Made by a program: the position numbers and the translations under genes. A stretch of DNA of 64,000 bases, taken from assembly GCA_013397455.1 (NCBI GenBank), contig VYZB01000749.1, positions 226,108 through 290,107 on the forward strand. Reading direction: 5' to 3'. The DNA comes from Crotophaga sulcirostris. Its lineage: Eukaryota > Chordata > Aves > Cuculiformes > Crotophagidae. Below are positions 1 to 13,129 of the stretch, one piece after another. The stretch's first letter is position 1. The number at the start of each line of letters is the position of its first letter. Below the pieces are notes generated by a model that saw nothing but the letters and a program-made list of their open reading frames with translations, made no database searches and was not told the DNA's origin.

Positions 1-452
1 GGAAAGATTTCCTACGGATTCTGGGGACAATTTCCAGGGAATTTTAAGCGAGTCATTTACAAAATGTTACAGTTGCCTTTGGAAACCCAGTTGTAATTCT
101 ACTTTTACCTTTTTATCTGCATTTATCAAGATTATTGCCAGTTCGGTCCTACTAAATTTCGAGATACTCCATTATATTATTTAGATTCTTAGAGTTCCCA
201 TTATGAGCCCTGTTTGTCCTACACACTGTATCTTACAATGTCATACAGAACACAGTCATGTATGAGCCCATTTCAACCAATATAAATGACTACAAGCTTA
301 TGACACTTGGTTCACTGCAGCTAGGTAAAGCAGTTACAGGAGCTTTTTACTTTTGTTTTTATACTGACTATTCATGTCAGGAATATAGAGGAATGACATA
401 ACACACCAGAAAGCTACTAAAGTAATAAACAAGTTAATAGAATATTCCATAC
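1..452 (-). other. Start of SRFBP1 intron 5
   Basis: This is non-coding sequence directly downstream of exon 5 in the gene's direction. I see no repeat family, RNA gene or further exon here. The next SRFBP1 exon is expected beyond the left edge of the window. Confidence 0.7.
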
Positions 453-534
453 CTTTAAGTTCCACAAATTTGGGTTTCAAGATGGGGTGTGTTGCAAGTC
501 TGGCAACGGCTCGCTCAGTTGCAGTACAATCTGA
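453..534 (-). CDS. SRFBP1: SRFBP1 coding exon 5 (internal exon)
   Basis: This 82 nt exon starts in phase 0 after an acceptor with a pyrimidine-rich tract ending TTTTTATAG. It ends in phase 1 before the donor GTATGG. It encodes 27 residues, beginning SDCTATERAVARLATHP and ending FVELK. Human SRFBP1 has the nearly identical block TATERAIARLAVHP, the most recognisable motif of this family segment (about residues 93-117). The remaining exons, including the long acidic, Ser-rich C-terminal part known from mammals, must lie at lower coordinates outside the window. No frameshift or stop is seen, so the gene appears intact over the visible part. Confidence 0.92.
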
Positions 535-1681
535 CTATAAAAAGAAATAAATTCAAAGGCATGAAGTCCGTAGAACAGTAAATACTTATACAGGTCTGTA
601 TTAGTTATGCTGCAATGCATACTAATGCAATTCTGGGCTATTAAATGAACAAGAGGAAAAGCTTATGACACTACAATATTTGAATATTTCCTATTTTTCC
701 TGTGTTACTGGCATTCTAAATAAGGAAAAATCCGACTGCCCGAACATTGACAGAAACTAACAGACATGTAAATCTTCTGTTTCTCAGGTACTGAATAGAG
801 ATTGCATGGTTTTTGTTTTAAAAGCATATCAGACACACCTTTCAGAACTAACACAGATTTTACATTCACTGTTTCCTACACATACAAAGCAAGTTCAGGA
901 ACACACTGAACATCATATAGGTAGAAGGCATTCCGCATGAAGGAATAAAAGCAGCTTGCAAGAAGTGCAATATTGATGTCATAAAAGTAAGAAAAATGAT
1001 CTAGAAGGTTTTGAAGGAATATACATTAAATGTGTCTGGGAGGCAAAGTCTAACCTGATCTTAAAGACAAACAGTGTTGAACCTGATGTGGTAGAGGAGT
1101 GGAACTCTGTAGAGTGATTCAAAGAACAAACATGATGGTCATGTGTTAATTTAAAGAAAAAGGAGAAAAGTATGACTTGCTTCCACTTCTGACTTTCTAT
1201 TTAATATCTTAGAAGTCACAGGTACTGTGTAAGTTTTCTCATTTTCAGGTTCTTGTCATCACTCTGCTTGAAGAACAAAATGAGAGGAATCTAAGACTTT
1301 TCAAAGACAACTTTGTCTTCTGTTTTTTGAAGGGAGAGAAAGGGGGTGTAACAGCCTTGTAAAACACAAATTTAGCAGGAAGGTTTCTTAAAGCCTACAG
1401 TGGAATTCTCTAGGAGAAACGAGAAAGACACACGTTCTTCCCTTCCTCCAAGTGGTACTGTAATGGATAGATGTCTGAATTGTCACTACCTGTGATGTGA
1501 GCTACAGGAACTACTATAGCAGAAGAAAAGAAGCAGGCAAGTGCCCCGTGACCCAGCCTGGTTTGGTTTTGGTGCCCAAGAACTCAACTCAACACATTGC
1601 TTCTCCTGTCCTGAGTGACCATAGCAACAGATGGAGCCCAAGTCATAAGTATGTAGACAGTTGCATATTAGGGGTGGAGAC

Positions 1682-2291
1682 TGTACTGTCTGTGACTTGG
1701 GATAGAGTTAACTTTCTCCATAGCACTTAAGATGGTGCTGTGCTGTGGATTTTTGACTAAAACATTTCAGACTTGGTAACAGACCAGTGTTCTAGATTTG
1801 CTGAGCAATGCTTGCAGAGAATCAAGGCCTTCCCTGTTTCATCGAGGCCACTCTGCCTTCCCAACAAGTAGGCAGGGGGTGGACAAGAGGTTGGGAAGAA
1901 AACACACCTGGGATAGCTGAACCAAGTTGACCAAAAGCATATGCCATGCCAGATCAAGTCATGCTCAGTAATAAAAGCTCAAGGAAAGTACAAGGAAGGA
2001 CAGGACGTTTGTGGTTATGTCATTTGTCTTCCCAAGTAACCCTTAGGTGAAATGAAGTCCTGCTTTCCATGACATGGCTAAGCATCTGCCTGTCAAGGGG
2101 AAACCGTAAATAAATTCCTGATTCTCCTTTGCTTATACACACAACTTTGCTTCACTTACTGAACTGTCTTTATTCCAAGCCACAAGCTTTCCTCACTTTT
2201 GCTCTTCTGATGCTATCCCCCCATCCAGTGTGAGCAGGGTGAGTGAGCAGCTCCTAGGTCCTTAGTTGCTGGCTGGGTTCAAAACGCAGCA
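1682..2291 (+). mobile_element. Solo LTR of an ERVL-type avian endogenous retrovirus
   Basis: The block of about 610 bp resembles a well-known avian ERVL LTR class from end to end. It begins TGT and ends GCTGGGTTCAAAACGCAGCA. It has a degraded TATA-like site near 1970-1976 and an AATAAA signal at 2109-2114 followed by a CT-rich U5. A short G-rich run (GGGGTGGAG) lies just before it, where a polypurine tract would be. No gag, pol or env sequence and no second LTR are visible, so it is an old solo LTR. I could not confirm target-site repeats, so the ends may be off by a few bases. It lies in intron 4, antisense to SRFBP1. Confidence 0.75.
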
Positions 2292-5200
2292 CAAACACTA
2301 CTTAATACCACAGCAGTGCATGTTTAAAGTATCTGATTTGCTTGACATAAGAGTGCTCAGTGGGTAATCTTACTTGATTGTATGTACATTTTTTTCCAGC
2401 AGAATTATGCCATTTATTATAAACAGGTATGTATTCATTGGGTTGAGATAGATGGACACTTGATGCTAGCGCCTAGTGCAGGAGAGGAATTTTCCGTGCT
2501 TTGGTTTGAAAGAAGCAGAGCAGAAGACACAACTACAGCTACAGCAGAGCCAATACTTCTAAATGCAGAAACATTTAATTTGGTTTGCAAAACATAAATC
2601 TAGTTCCTCAATCAAAGCAAAGCAAATCCCTTTTTTTTTTTTTTGCTGCAGTTCTAAAGCTTACAAAATATACTCTGGGTATACGTCCACTCATATTTCG
2701 TGTTTGAAGTGTGGAGCATCTGGGAGTTCTAGTACTTTCCTTTCTCCTCAAGTCTCTGCTATTAAAATATTATTTCTAAAGGTCAAGAAAAACTGGAAAA
2801 ATGTTTTCTCTGTAGACTATCTACAGAATTATGAACCTTGGCCAGAGGAGATGGGTCAAAAGACTGGTTCATTTCCAAGGGCCACTGGCTGGTTTACTTT
2901 CAGGCCAGCCCAGCTCAGAGAACTTGAAATCTGAATTTTGATCCCCATGTGACAGTGCTGCATGCTGCCACCAGATTCCTGGGACAGCAAGCTCACATTT
3001 CTGAAGATCAAACGCTATTTTCTTTGGAGATTTTCCTATAGCTGGAAAATCTATTTCTGAACTTAATTAATACACTTTTTCCCTCAGCTACTTCCTGTGG
3101 GTTTTGAAAGAATATACCATGAAGTTCAGAAAGCGGCAGCAGCTTCTGTGCAACATCTGGTGGCCTTTAATTCAACTATTTATAGAAAGGATTTAAGCAT
3201 GTACATGCCAATCCATATGGAGTAACCACATTTTTTCCTTATAGCAAAATGCTTCAGGAACACTACTCAGTGATAGACAGTAGCCATGAAACATACAATA
3301 CAACATTCACGTTCTTTAAAATCTCATTTTTCTGTTTTTTTTTTTTTTGGCACATCCGATGCTCAATTTATTTTTCCTCAAGTGTTTTCCAGTTAATAAA
3401 ACCTTGGCAGAAAATAAAACTTAACTGAAAAACATCGGTGTTCCAGCAAGAATACCCTTCTCCCCTCCCCCTAATATATTTAATTATGCCAATACTGGAA
3501 TTGTATACATGTATTCTCACATGTTGATGCTACTTCTTGTATTATCTTGCATATTCATTTTTTTCATGCAAGAATGCCCTAACACTTTCCACAGGAATAC
3601 TATCCTTCATTCATTTTACAACTGAGGTGCTGCAAAGTGAACAAAGCAACTATGAAGTCTGTAGTCACATTTTTCAGTTGAAAAACAGTCTCCCCTCCTC
3701 AAACTTTTTATCTTGGTAAGTGAGGCATTATTTCTGTTTATAGTATTAAAGACATCTACCTATCATCACTGCCATGTTTCATTAAACATGTGGACATTTA
3801 ACTGAATTAGCTGCACTGTTGTTTTCAAATCTCTTAAAACAAAAATAAACTCTAACTGCATAAACAAGCATTCTTTATCCTGAATATGATGAATACATAG
3901 ATGCACAAACCTCAAAACATAACTAGTCAGTTAGAGCATAATAAAACAGCAGCTGTATAACTTATGCACTGGCAAACACACATGTATGTCCCGCAAAACA
4001 GCGACAAACCTTGAACAATGTGGCAATGATTCGGTAGGGAATGGATATTACAAACTTGCTAAGATAAAAACAGATTCACAATTCAAGTTTTGAGGCTGCA
4101 ACAGGGGTCAGAAGGAGTATGGAAGGGATCTGACAGCTGGGTCAAAAAAAGAAAAGTTAGGCAGAAGTCGTGTGGGTAGTACCTGCTTCATACAATGTGG
4201 GTGATAAAGTAAGAAGGAGAAGCCCAGTGTCTCAGAACTTTGAGTCAGATCCGGTTGCAGGAGTTGAAAGGGATACATGAGACAGTAGAGCTTCAGGAAG
4301 AATTAAAGGGCAGAAACCTGGGATTAACTCAGGAATATGAAATGGAGGCTTCTGACCATAACTTCATACCGATTACTCTTCCTGATCATGATTACTTTTG
4401 TTTGTACTCACTCTGCTATAATTATAATCAGTAACAGGAAAAAAAGAGTTCAAACTTCTATTCTTCAATTGCTTTTGGTAGAAAAGGGGATTGCCTTGTT
4501 AGAAGTCTCACCAGAAACAAGACTGCTGCTGGAATAATTCAGTGGGGTCAAGGGACAATGCTGCTAAACTGGTAATGCTTGGTGGCCTTTCATCTTTCAC
4601 TTTAGATCATCTCTTAGTTATTTAAAATAATGACAGTCAAATGGAGACAGTTGGAAACCCCACTGGTAAGTATGCAGTACACAGCAAAAGCCATGACACA
4701 AAAAGCAACCTTGAAGCATGTCATACTTATGTTTCTAAACTAATTGGAAGTGCAGTTTAACGTCAAGTGTAACAACAGCCTGATTTGAAGCAAAAAAAAT
4801 GGCAGAGATAATACTAACCAGGGTAAGCATAAAAAAAAAAATCCAAAACAACAACCCCCAATTCTGGGCCAAAGCAAGATGTCATTGCAATATCCTTTGC
4901 AGCAGCTTAGCAGAAGAGCAGTCTCTCTACTAAAAAAAACCCAGAAAAACCTGTTAATCCACACGTTCTTCCCAGAGCTCTAAGTAGTTACAGCTGTCCT
5001 TCATAACAGCAGATGTGGTTAATGTGGAGTCACAAGGAGGCTGAAGGTGCCAGATCACGGCTGCCACCCAAGTCCATCCAATGACCTCATACTGCTTTGG
5101 AGTAAGACTCTTGAGAAAAGTTACTTTCTGACTGTGAAATGCTGCCAGTTCTCCCTTTATGTCTGAGAGGCACACAGTATGTGACATGGTGAAGATTCTG

Positions 5201-8200
5201 GTAGGAAAGGCAATTGATTATTGTTAGCACTTGTGGCAGCATTGCTGTCTCTCAGCTCCTGACAGCAAGGACTGATTGTTGACTGTGTCTCACTTTGATA
5301 ACAGGAGGATGGATCAACCAGGGGAGGCAGCAAACATGTCTCTGCTGGATGTGGAAAGAGCTTAAAAGGGAGTGGTTCTCCCAAATAACAAAAATTATAG
5401 GAGACAAATCCCACAGAAAGTTTAAACACCCTTTAAGAAGTCTAGCAGTTTAAAAATGTTAGAAGACCATATTTAATGGTATTATAAAAGTGTCAATAGG
5501 GTCTCTCTGGATTAATGTGTCACAACTAATTCAGCCAACCGTACAAGTGCAAGGTGCGTGTTTATTTTTCACACTGGGAAAAGGTCAAAGAGAAATGGAG
5601 TGTTTCATCCCAAACTACTGCAGTGACCTACAGCAGAGCTTGGCATGAAACCCAGACCTGCCCAAGTACAAGTTATGTACCTAATCTCCTACTAATTCTT
5701 TACTTCTTCTCTTTATGCATAAAATAATTCCTATGATTGTTTCAATAAAGAAAAGTCAGAGCAAAAAAATCCAGAATAAATCAGGCATGGATTCTTAATT
5801 ACCTCCTCCTGGAGGACAGGGTCAACTCTAGGTATATGTCAAAACAGCAAGACAGAGGGAAAACTCAAATGCTGCTAAGCCTTCTTCACTTATTCCAGGG
5901 CTAGTAAGAGTATGCATCTATAATCCTCTCAGTTTGGCACTCCATACAAACAATGCACACATTTTTTTTAAGATAGAGCATGTAAAGCGAGCACTGTGCC
6001 AACTCCCCCCACAGTTGTGGTGTTCTAAGTTATTGTGACCACCAACACTGAAAATTCTGCTCGCCTTTGAGAAGACCTAGAAGCATGCTGAACGTTATTT
6101 TGTACTACAGACAAATGTGTCTGTGATGTGGATGAATTCCCAGTGGAAAGCAGTTATGAAGAGCATGACCCCCATATTAGATTCTAAATAGACTTACTAA
6201 GAAATATTTGTAGTGTAAAAATATTACATAATTTGTATTGTACAGCCAGTACAACTAACCAGTGTAAAACATGTACAGTTCTGACTGATAAGACTACAAA
6301 CTCAAATACACAAAACAACGGTACAAAGGCTACATGTTTTTGATTTCTATATATGGCTTTGTTTAAAATGTACACATTTCATATATTTTGACATTTGAGC
6401 AGTTGAGGCACAATACCACTATAACATACATGCATCTTGCCAAACTGAATAAAAAATTTGGTATATAGCACAGTACAACAGATGCCTCTAAGAAAAAAAG
6501 AACACTAAACAAAACCACAGCAAAACCCCCAAACCAAACACCCACCCCTTCGATCTAAATCAGGCAAAAGACAATCACATTGAGAAAGTAAACTGGAAAG
6601 CAAAATATAATGAAATAGAAACCCTGAAGAAAAAAATGTACTTCGAGTGAACAGAAACAAAATGCATCTCGGATAACAGGCAGTAGCTGTGAACAATACA
6701 AAGAGAAATGTCCTTGCCACAAAATTCACACAGACTTCAGAGAGCATAATGACATTTAGAGGAAAGGCTGTCTATAAATTTATCTGACAACCACTATATA
6801 TCAGATCTGAAACCACAACTGATGTGAAGTTGGCAGATTGTTTGCCCATAATTGGCCGTCTAGAATGAGGGTCTGGAGACTCAGAATAGGCAGTTGTTTA
6901 TTAACTCAGAACAGGGGGTTAAGGCAGCCAATGTCAAAATGAAATTTGAAACACTCTTTTGGAAAACAAAATTTAAAAAAATTATTAGTTATCTTATTTG
7001 TTATAGGAATGAGAGCAGAACGACAAAGGTGACCAACAACACTCAGGCACTGCTGCAAGCTGAGCAGGAAACAGAATTGTCCGAGCTCACTACAACCTGA
7101 ATGTATCTGAGCCTTCTAGATTCAGCTGTGCAACATGGGCATGTCCAAAGACATGCTGGAACCAGATGGTAGCAAATACATTGGTAAGGTACAGGGATGC
7201 GCTCCACATTATTACAACTATTTAATGGGCCAATAATTCACAATACTCTGCCTTGGACAAACCTGAGAAATTTCAGAATTGAGATGTCCACCAGTCTCCT
7301 TATAAACAAAGAAGCCAAACCACTGTACTGGACTTTCAGGAATGTATCCTGAGACATCCTTACAACATTTCACTGTAAAACCTCAAATTATCACTTGTCA
7401 GATGCAGCCTGATACAACACCGTATGTATAAGCACATACGAAACACAGTTTATAATTGAGGAAGCATATATCATTCTGGTCTTCAAACTTAAAACAGATG
7501 CAAAGCTTCAAAATCAGGTAATATTTGAAAAAAACAACCCTCCATTTTAATCAAGTATATTTCTGATAATGTATAATATAAAGGCAAAAGATTTATCCCA
7601 GTCAACAAACTCTGTCTTGCTCAGACCTTCACATTTACAAGCATTACCACCAGGGAACACACCTATATAAAACTAAAGTACTGTCAAGCAAATGTCTTTT
7701 TTATGTTCAGAGCACTGGTGAAAGGACTAAATACAAGAGCCACGGATTTGGAGGCACAGATGACTTAAAGACTTAATGAATGCTGCACACACAAATCAGG
7801 GGTAGGCCATGTTATATTATGCTATTCAAAACAAAGCAAAATTCCTTGGCATACCACACTGCAATTTTTGTGCACAATTGAAAACAGATTTCTTTTAATC
7901 TATACGTTTTTTCAGCCACTTTCTGAAAAAGACAATGGAAATACAAATTCAGTTCACTGAAAAGCTATTAAAGCATCTGAGATAATCAGACTGGTTCTTT
8001 GGCACCAAAATGTACATTTTCCATCATTAAGTCTATTGAGGGAGTATATGCATTCAAAACTTACTCTAATATTAAACACATGTCAGATACATATGGAAGC
8101 CCCGATATTACTTGAGCATATCAGCAGATGAAGGATGTAAAAATAAATGGAAATCCTGGATGTTCAGGTTTTACAACAGGTATTTCACCATATGGCTCAC

Positions 8201-8380
8201 ATAACAGTCACCTTTATGCTTAGAGGCTCTCAGGCATCTCCTAGGCCTTATTATTTAACTCTGATTCACAGAATTTTCCTAATGTGTAATCACTCAACCA
8301 CTTCAATGATCATGCAATTTTTTTGTATTTCATACGCAAGAAACCACTCTTTAAATTTAATGCTGTTATGCTTTCACCTT

Positions 8381-8719
8381 ATTGCGGCCTACCAGTATCT
8401 GAAGGAGACCTACAAAAAGCTGGGGAGGGACTTTTCACAAGGGCTTGTAGCGACAGGATGAGGGGGAACGCATTTAAATTGGAAGGGGAAGATTTAGATA
8501 GGACATTAGGAAGAAATTCTGTAAAATGAGGGTGATGAGGCCCTGGCCCAGGTTGCCCAGAGCAGCTGTGGTGCCCCCTCCCTGGAGGTGTTCAAGGCCA
8601 GGTTGGGTGGGGCCTGGAGCAGCCTGGGCTGGGGGGAGGTGTCCCTGCCCATGGCAGGGGGTTGGAACTGGATGATATTTAAGGTCCCTTCCAACCCAAA
8701 CCATTCTGTGATTCTATGT
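8381..8719 (+). mobile_element. CR1 LINE fragment, 3' end
   Basis: This is a 5'-truncated CR1. It begins ATTGCGGCCTACCAGTATC (the AAFQYLKG-type end of ORF2), continues through the characteristic CCCTGGAGGTGTTCAAGGCC stretch, and ends with the CR1 tail GGTCCCTTCCAACCC and two near-copies of an ATTCTATG-like octamer. No open frame of useful length is left. Confidence 0.9.
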
Positions 8720-10695
8720 CTCCCACACCTTCTCTTGGCTAGTAATCTTGACACAGAGGGGCTGTAAACTTACACTCTCATTTTAACAAGCTGTAACTTT
8801 TTAATATAGCTCGTCTGAGCAGCTACAATCACTGACATCCTAATAGATGGGATTTTTCTTTAAAAATAACTCCAATAATTCAAGAAAATCTGATTTTTTT
8901 TCCTTCTACAGTTAAGTTTTAAAAAGATCACGCAATAATGCCTCCAGCTCTTTTCACCTAATTTTCCAGTGTTAACAGAATATGGGCTTCATACTAAGCT
9001 GAAATAGAACTCCTATTTCCTTATTTTCCTTTTTTTTGGTTTGTTTTTATTTTTATAAATCTCAATTCCTTAATTATGATTTGCAGCACTTTAAAAACTG
9101 ATCAGGACAGGAAAGTGGGAAAGAAATAGAAATGGTTTTGCACTTTATTTTTATATGATATGTAATAAAAAACTGATAGCGTTTCATTCGTAAAAATAAA
9201 AGGAGTAAAAGATAGCAGCAGCTGTTTTTCATTTTTACAAATATCAGGAATATCAAATTTATTTTTTTCTGATTTTGTAATGCAATTCTGAGTCACACTA
9301 CAAAGCATATATGCAGAAAGATTTTCCAGTTAGTAATGTGAGTAGCTGTCAGTCTTTAACAGAAGTGATTGCAATTGTTTATATAACATTAAAGACATCT
9401 TAGCACTTCGAGTTCTCTAAACAATCAAAATAAGGAAAGATTCCAGCTCATGCATGTTCTACCTTACATTCTCTCTCCTTGCACCTATATTCTGTGCCAG
9501 CTCTACAGTGCTTCTCAAAACAAGGCCAAGAGGTAATGAATTATAGTCTCCTTTCCCTCAATGGTACATGATCTTAGTTCCTCACACACACACAAAAACC
9601 CCTGCTAGAAGTCAATGCTTTTAAAACCTCTTCCAGTACTCCTGGTTGAAATTGCTCAATGGGTACCAGTACTTAGAGGATTAACAGATAGACAGATGTC
9701 AAGACAGAGAAAATATTTTGCTTTCTCATTTGATTGAGCTTATCCTTCTCTCTGTCCCTTCATGTGGATAAACTCTGTAAACTGATTACTCCCCTATGAA
9801 TACATAAAGTGTACAATTCAAAGATGCTCTCTTTAGTATCCAAAAGTCTCAAGGAGAACAGAAAACTCTCACTATTGATATCTGTCCTAATTTTAAGCTT
9901 CTCTAATCTCATTTAATGTTTTCTGTTCACCGTCATTATTCTGACTCAAGACTGTACCACACCATTGGTACCAAACTTATGATAGTTGGAACTTCCACTG
10001 AAAAAGATTCTTAGTGCTTCTCTTTTCCTGTAATATACTTGTACTGTTAGACTTAAAATACAGTGTTTCCCAACACAGAAAAACTCTCGTGTACATCCAT
10101 GCTACTCAATTATCCCTGTAAAGATGGTATCTGTCATTAATTATCTTAACCACCTGCTGGAAGAAGGATATCTGTAAGTGTGATGATGTTATATGTCAGG
10201 TATTCCACTTTCCTCCCATTAATTTTTTTAGTTCAAGGAGTTTACAGCCTTTCTCTGCAGCTTATTATTGGAGGTGCCAATCAACTGGCATTGTAGGCAG
10301 TCTGATTTACCTTTTTCATTTATTGGATCAAGCTGTTCCCTCCTTGGTCTTCAAGAGATATCCCGAAAAGTAGTCACATGCCCCCTGTTGGTCGTATCAT
10401 TGTGAGTCAGATACTCCTGCATATCGTGTTCTCCCTGCTTTTGGTTTATGTATTCCTTTACAAGCTGTAAAATTTTCAGTGTCAATTTATATGGTTATGA
10501 TGCAGCTTATTCTTCCTGTCCAGCGTACTCTTGTCCCAAAGGTTCCCCAAACACGTAAATCTCTCCTTTCTATACCATACTTTCACCTATGCACTGAGAT
10601 TCTGTACCTCTGTTTGCCTCTTGGGAATTGTATGCAAGTCTGAACAGTATTCTGGAGAGGGATTCCAAGGGATTCTGGGCATCAGTAACTTCTCC

Positions 10696-10696
10696 T

Positions 10697-10744
<48 letters not shown>
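10696..10744 (+). repeat. (TTTA)n microsatellite, about 12 units
   Basis: A pure tetranucleotide run of about 48 bp ends in an A-run. It reads (TAAA)n on the SRFBP1 sense strand. A smaller run of three to four ATTT units occurs near 41468-41481. Confidence 0.97.
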
Positions 10745-10745
<1 letters not shown>

Positions 10746-13097
10746 AAAAAACCTCACACTAACCACCATGCCTTAAGAACCTCTTGGTACAATACATCTT
10801 TTTGGCTGCATTTTCTTCATGGAAAGCATAAAACCAAGACTACTTCTAGCATTTTCATCTATTGTTACCATGACAGCTCATATCCAGTAAGATATTTATA
10901 CACATCATTTAAATACTGATTTAAAACAGTAAAAAAAGTTGAGAGTTATTTGCTTTTCATGACTGCTGTGATATAAATATTTCTGGGATTGTGCATGTGA
11001 AGGAACATGCAATACAGCATCACTACCACAGGCTTAAAATCTGAACTTAAAAACACTGCTCTTCCCCATCCATCTCTTTGTTGATTTATGCTCTCGCACA
11101 TTTATTATATCTGAATCATCTAAATAATCCAAGCCCAATATAGCATACAAAAATGTGAATTGACTCTATTGACCTGCCCACATTCAGGTCTGACACACCA
11201 AATAAGTGAAATGAGCATATTCAAATCAAAAGCAATCACATCATTTTAGAGATTGAGCCTGGCCTAAGGACAGGAATATACTCTAATAATCTCAAACAAT
11301 CAGTTCAGTCAGGCAACAAAAGTAATACGGCTTCATAGGGATGCAATGGAGTCCTAGAAAGGTCCCTGGACTAGTAATTTAAATTATAAACATAATCTCT
11401 CTGTGAAAAATTTTAAAAGTTACTAGCAGTTTGCTTCCATACTGAACTTTAAAAAGCCTTTCCAGAATGGACAAAATCCAAGCTACAATTAAATTGTAAT
11501 CACTGCAATTGCTACTCTGCTGTTGAATATGACAGTAATTTTGGTCTAATCAATCCCCCTTCTCTTCCAATGGTGACTCTGCTGAGGCGCATATGTGGTA
11601 GCCAAGTTTGAATGCAAAGGGCTAATGGAAAAGAGATTTACAAACTGAGCAAGAGAAAGTAAGGGAAAGTGCCTGCGGGGAAGGAATGGCTAACCAAAGG
11701 TGGGAGGGCAATGCATAGGCAGGAGCCCTAACTTTCCCATTGGAAGCCTGGGAAGGGATTCATACTAGCTGGGCTAGCAGACAGACTGACAATCAGTGGA
11801 GAAGCATGTGGAGAAGAGTGAAAAAAGATTTGTCAAAAATGGACAGACTTAGTTTTATACTGACATAAAACTTAATTTGCAGCCATAGCAATGGATTCCA
11901 GGCTCTGAAATATAGAGTACACATAAAAGACATGCTAAACAGCTTGCAGTTCAAGTGATCAAATTTGGGAGATGAGGAGCCTTCAGGAAAAGAAAACAAA
12001 AAACACTCAGTTGCACAGAGAAAGTATTTACGCCTGAATGTGATATTCATCACTGAATGCAAAATTCTTCACTTCATCAGTAGCCTTAGGAAGACCACAG
12101 ACATTCCTGTTTAAAGTTAACATCTGGTGTTTGACATGGAAAATTCTCAGGAAACAGTGGTTTCATACATTCAGTGTAACTTCCATTCAAATTGAGTCAA
12201 AATACTCAGGACAAAAAGAATTCAACCCTGCAACAGTGATTCCCAGCATCAAGCCAATTATTTTAGCCTGTGTTACAGGAAATTCTGCTATTAAATCCAT
12301 GCAACACGTTTCCAAAAACTTAAGATGTTGACAGACACAACTATTACATAGAGAAAAAAAAGTGTATCTGGTATCTGCTATGCAAATGAATACCTTTATA
12401 TCTATATTGAAATAAGGCAGGAACATAACAAAATTTTAACATGTAGGAAAATAAATGGTGTATTATTATTTAACTGTTCTCAGCATAAACACTTAAAGAT
12501 GTTTCTGTTCTCCAACAAGATGTACAAGACTGTATTCAATTCTGATGCAAAAATAAGTTGATAACAATGTTTCCAATAATTAATAATTAGAAAGAAGGTG
12601 TGGGGGAGGTAAGAGATGGATATTGTTAAGAAAACAGATCAGTGTTCATTAAGCTACTAAATTATCACATGTCCTTCTTATAATTATGCTGTCTATACAT
12701 GATTTCTAATTAAGATGCCTGCAGCAATCAGAATTTAGAGAAAAAGAGAAGGAAGTTTTTAATGGGTCCCTCAAAAATACCAGCTGTTCATTCGCACACT
12801 GCAAAAACCTAAAAACAAAACAGCAAAGTGCAAAGAATTAAAAATTAAGCATATTATACAAATCCAATGGACAAATTTTTTGTATTACACAAAAGACTGA
12901 TTCATACAGTAGTCGTCTCCCTATGGTTTATGGATTGCAAACAAAATATTTTCATAAGTAAAGAATGTTAAAAATCCACATAAGTAATTATGTAGTTATG
13001 TTGCTATTAAAGGCACCAACAACAGAAACAGAAGTTTTATATCAATTAGAACATCTATCCTAATCAGAATGTTTTTGTAGTAAGTCAAATTCTTCAA

Positions 13098-13129
13098 GGG
13101 GGCTTTGCAGGGGGAGGGGAGGAGAAGGG
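13098..13129 (+). other. G-quadruplex-type motif
   Basis: Four G-runs (98-102, 110-114, 116-119 and 127-129 after 13000) are separated by loops of 7, 1 and 7 bases, which fits the usual G3 N1-7 rule on the plus strand. Whether it folds is not known. Confidence 0.55.

Noticed and set aside
1557..1600. TTGGTGCCCAAGAACTCAA considered as a retroviral primer binding site
   Set aside because: It lies upstream of the LTR in the LTR's own direction, where a primer binding site cannot be, and no second LTR precedes it.
4740..5429. Run of overlapping minus-strand frames of 74 to 90 codons, considered as an extra SRFBP1 exon
   Set aside because: The peptides do not match SRFBP1, and the phase-0 junction between exons 4 and 5 already gives a gapless match to the human protein, leaving no room for another exon.
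5600..5700. Possible MIR-type tail (CAGAGCTTGGCATGAAACCCAG)
   Set aside because: Only one short string fits, and the preceding core could not be followed, so chance similarity is likely.
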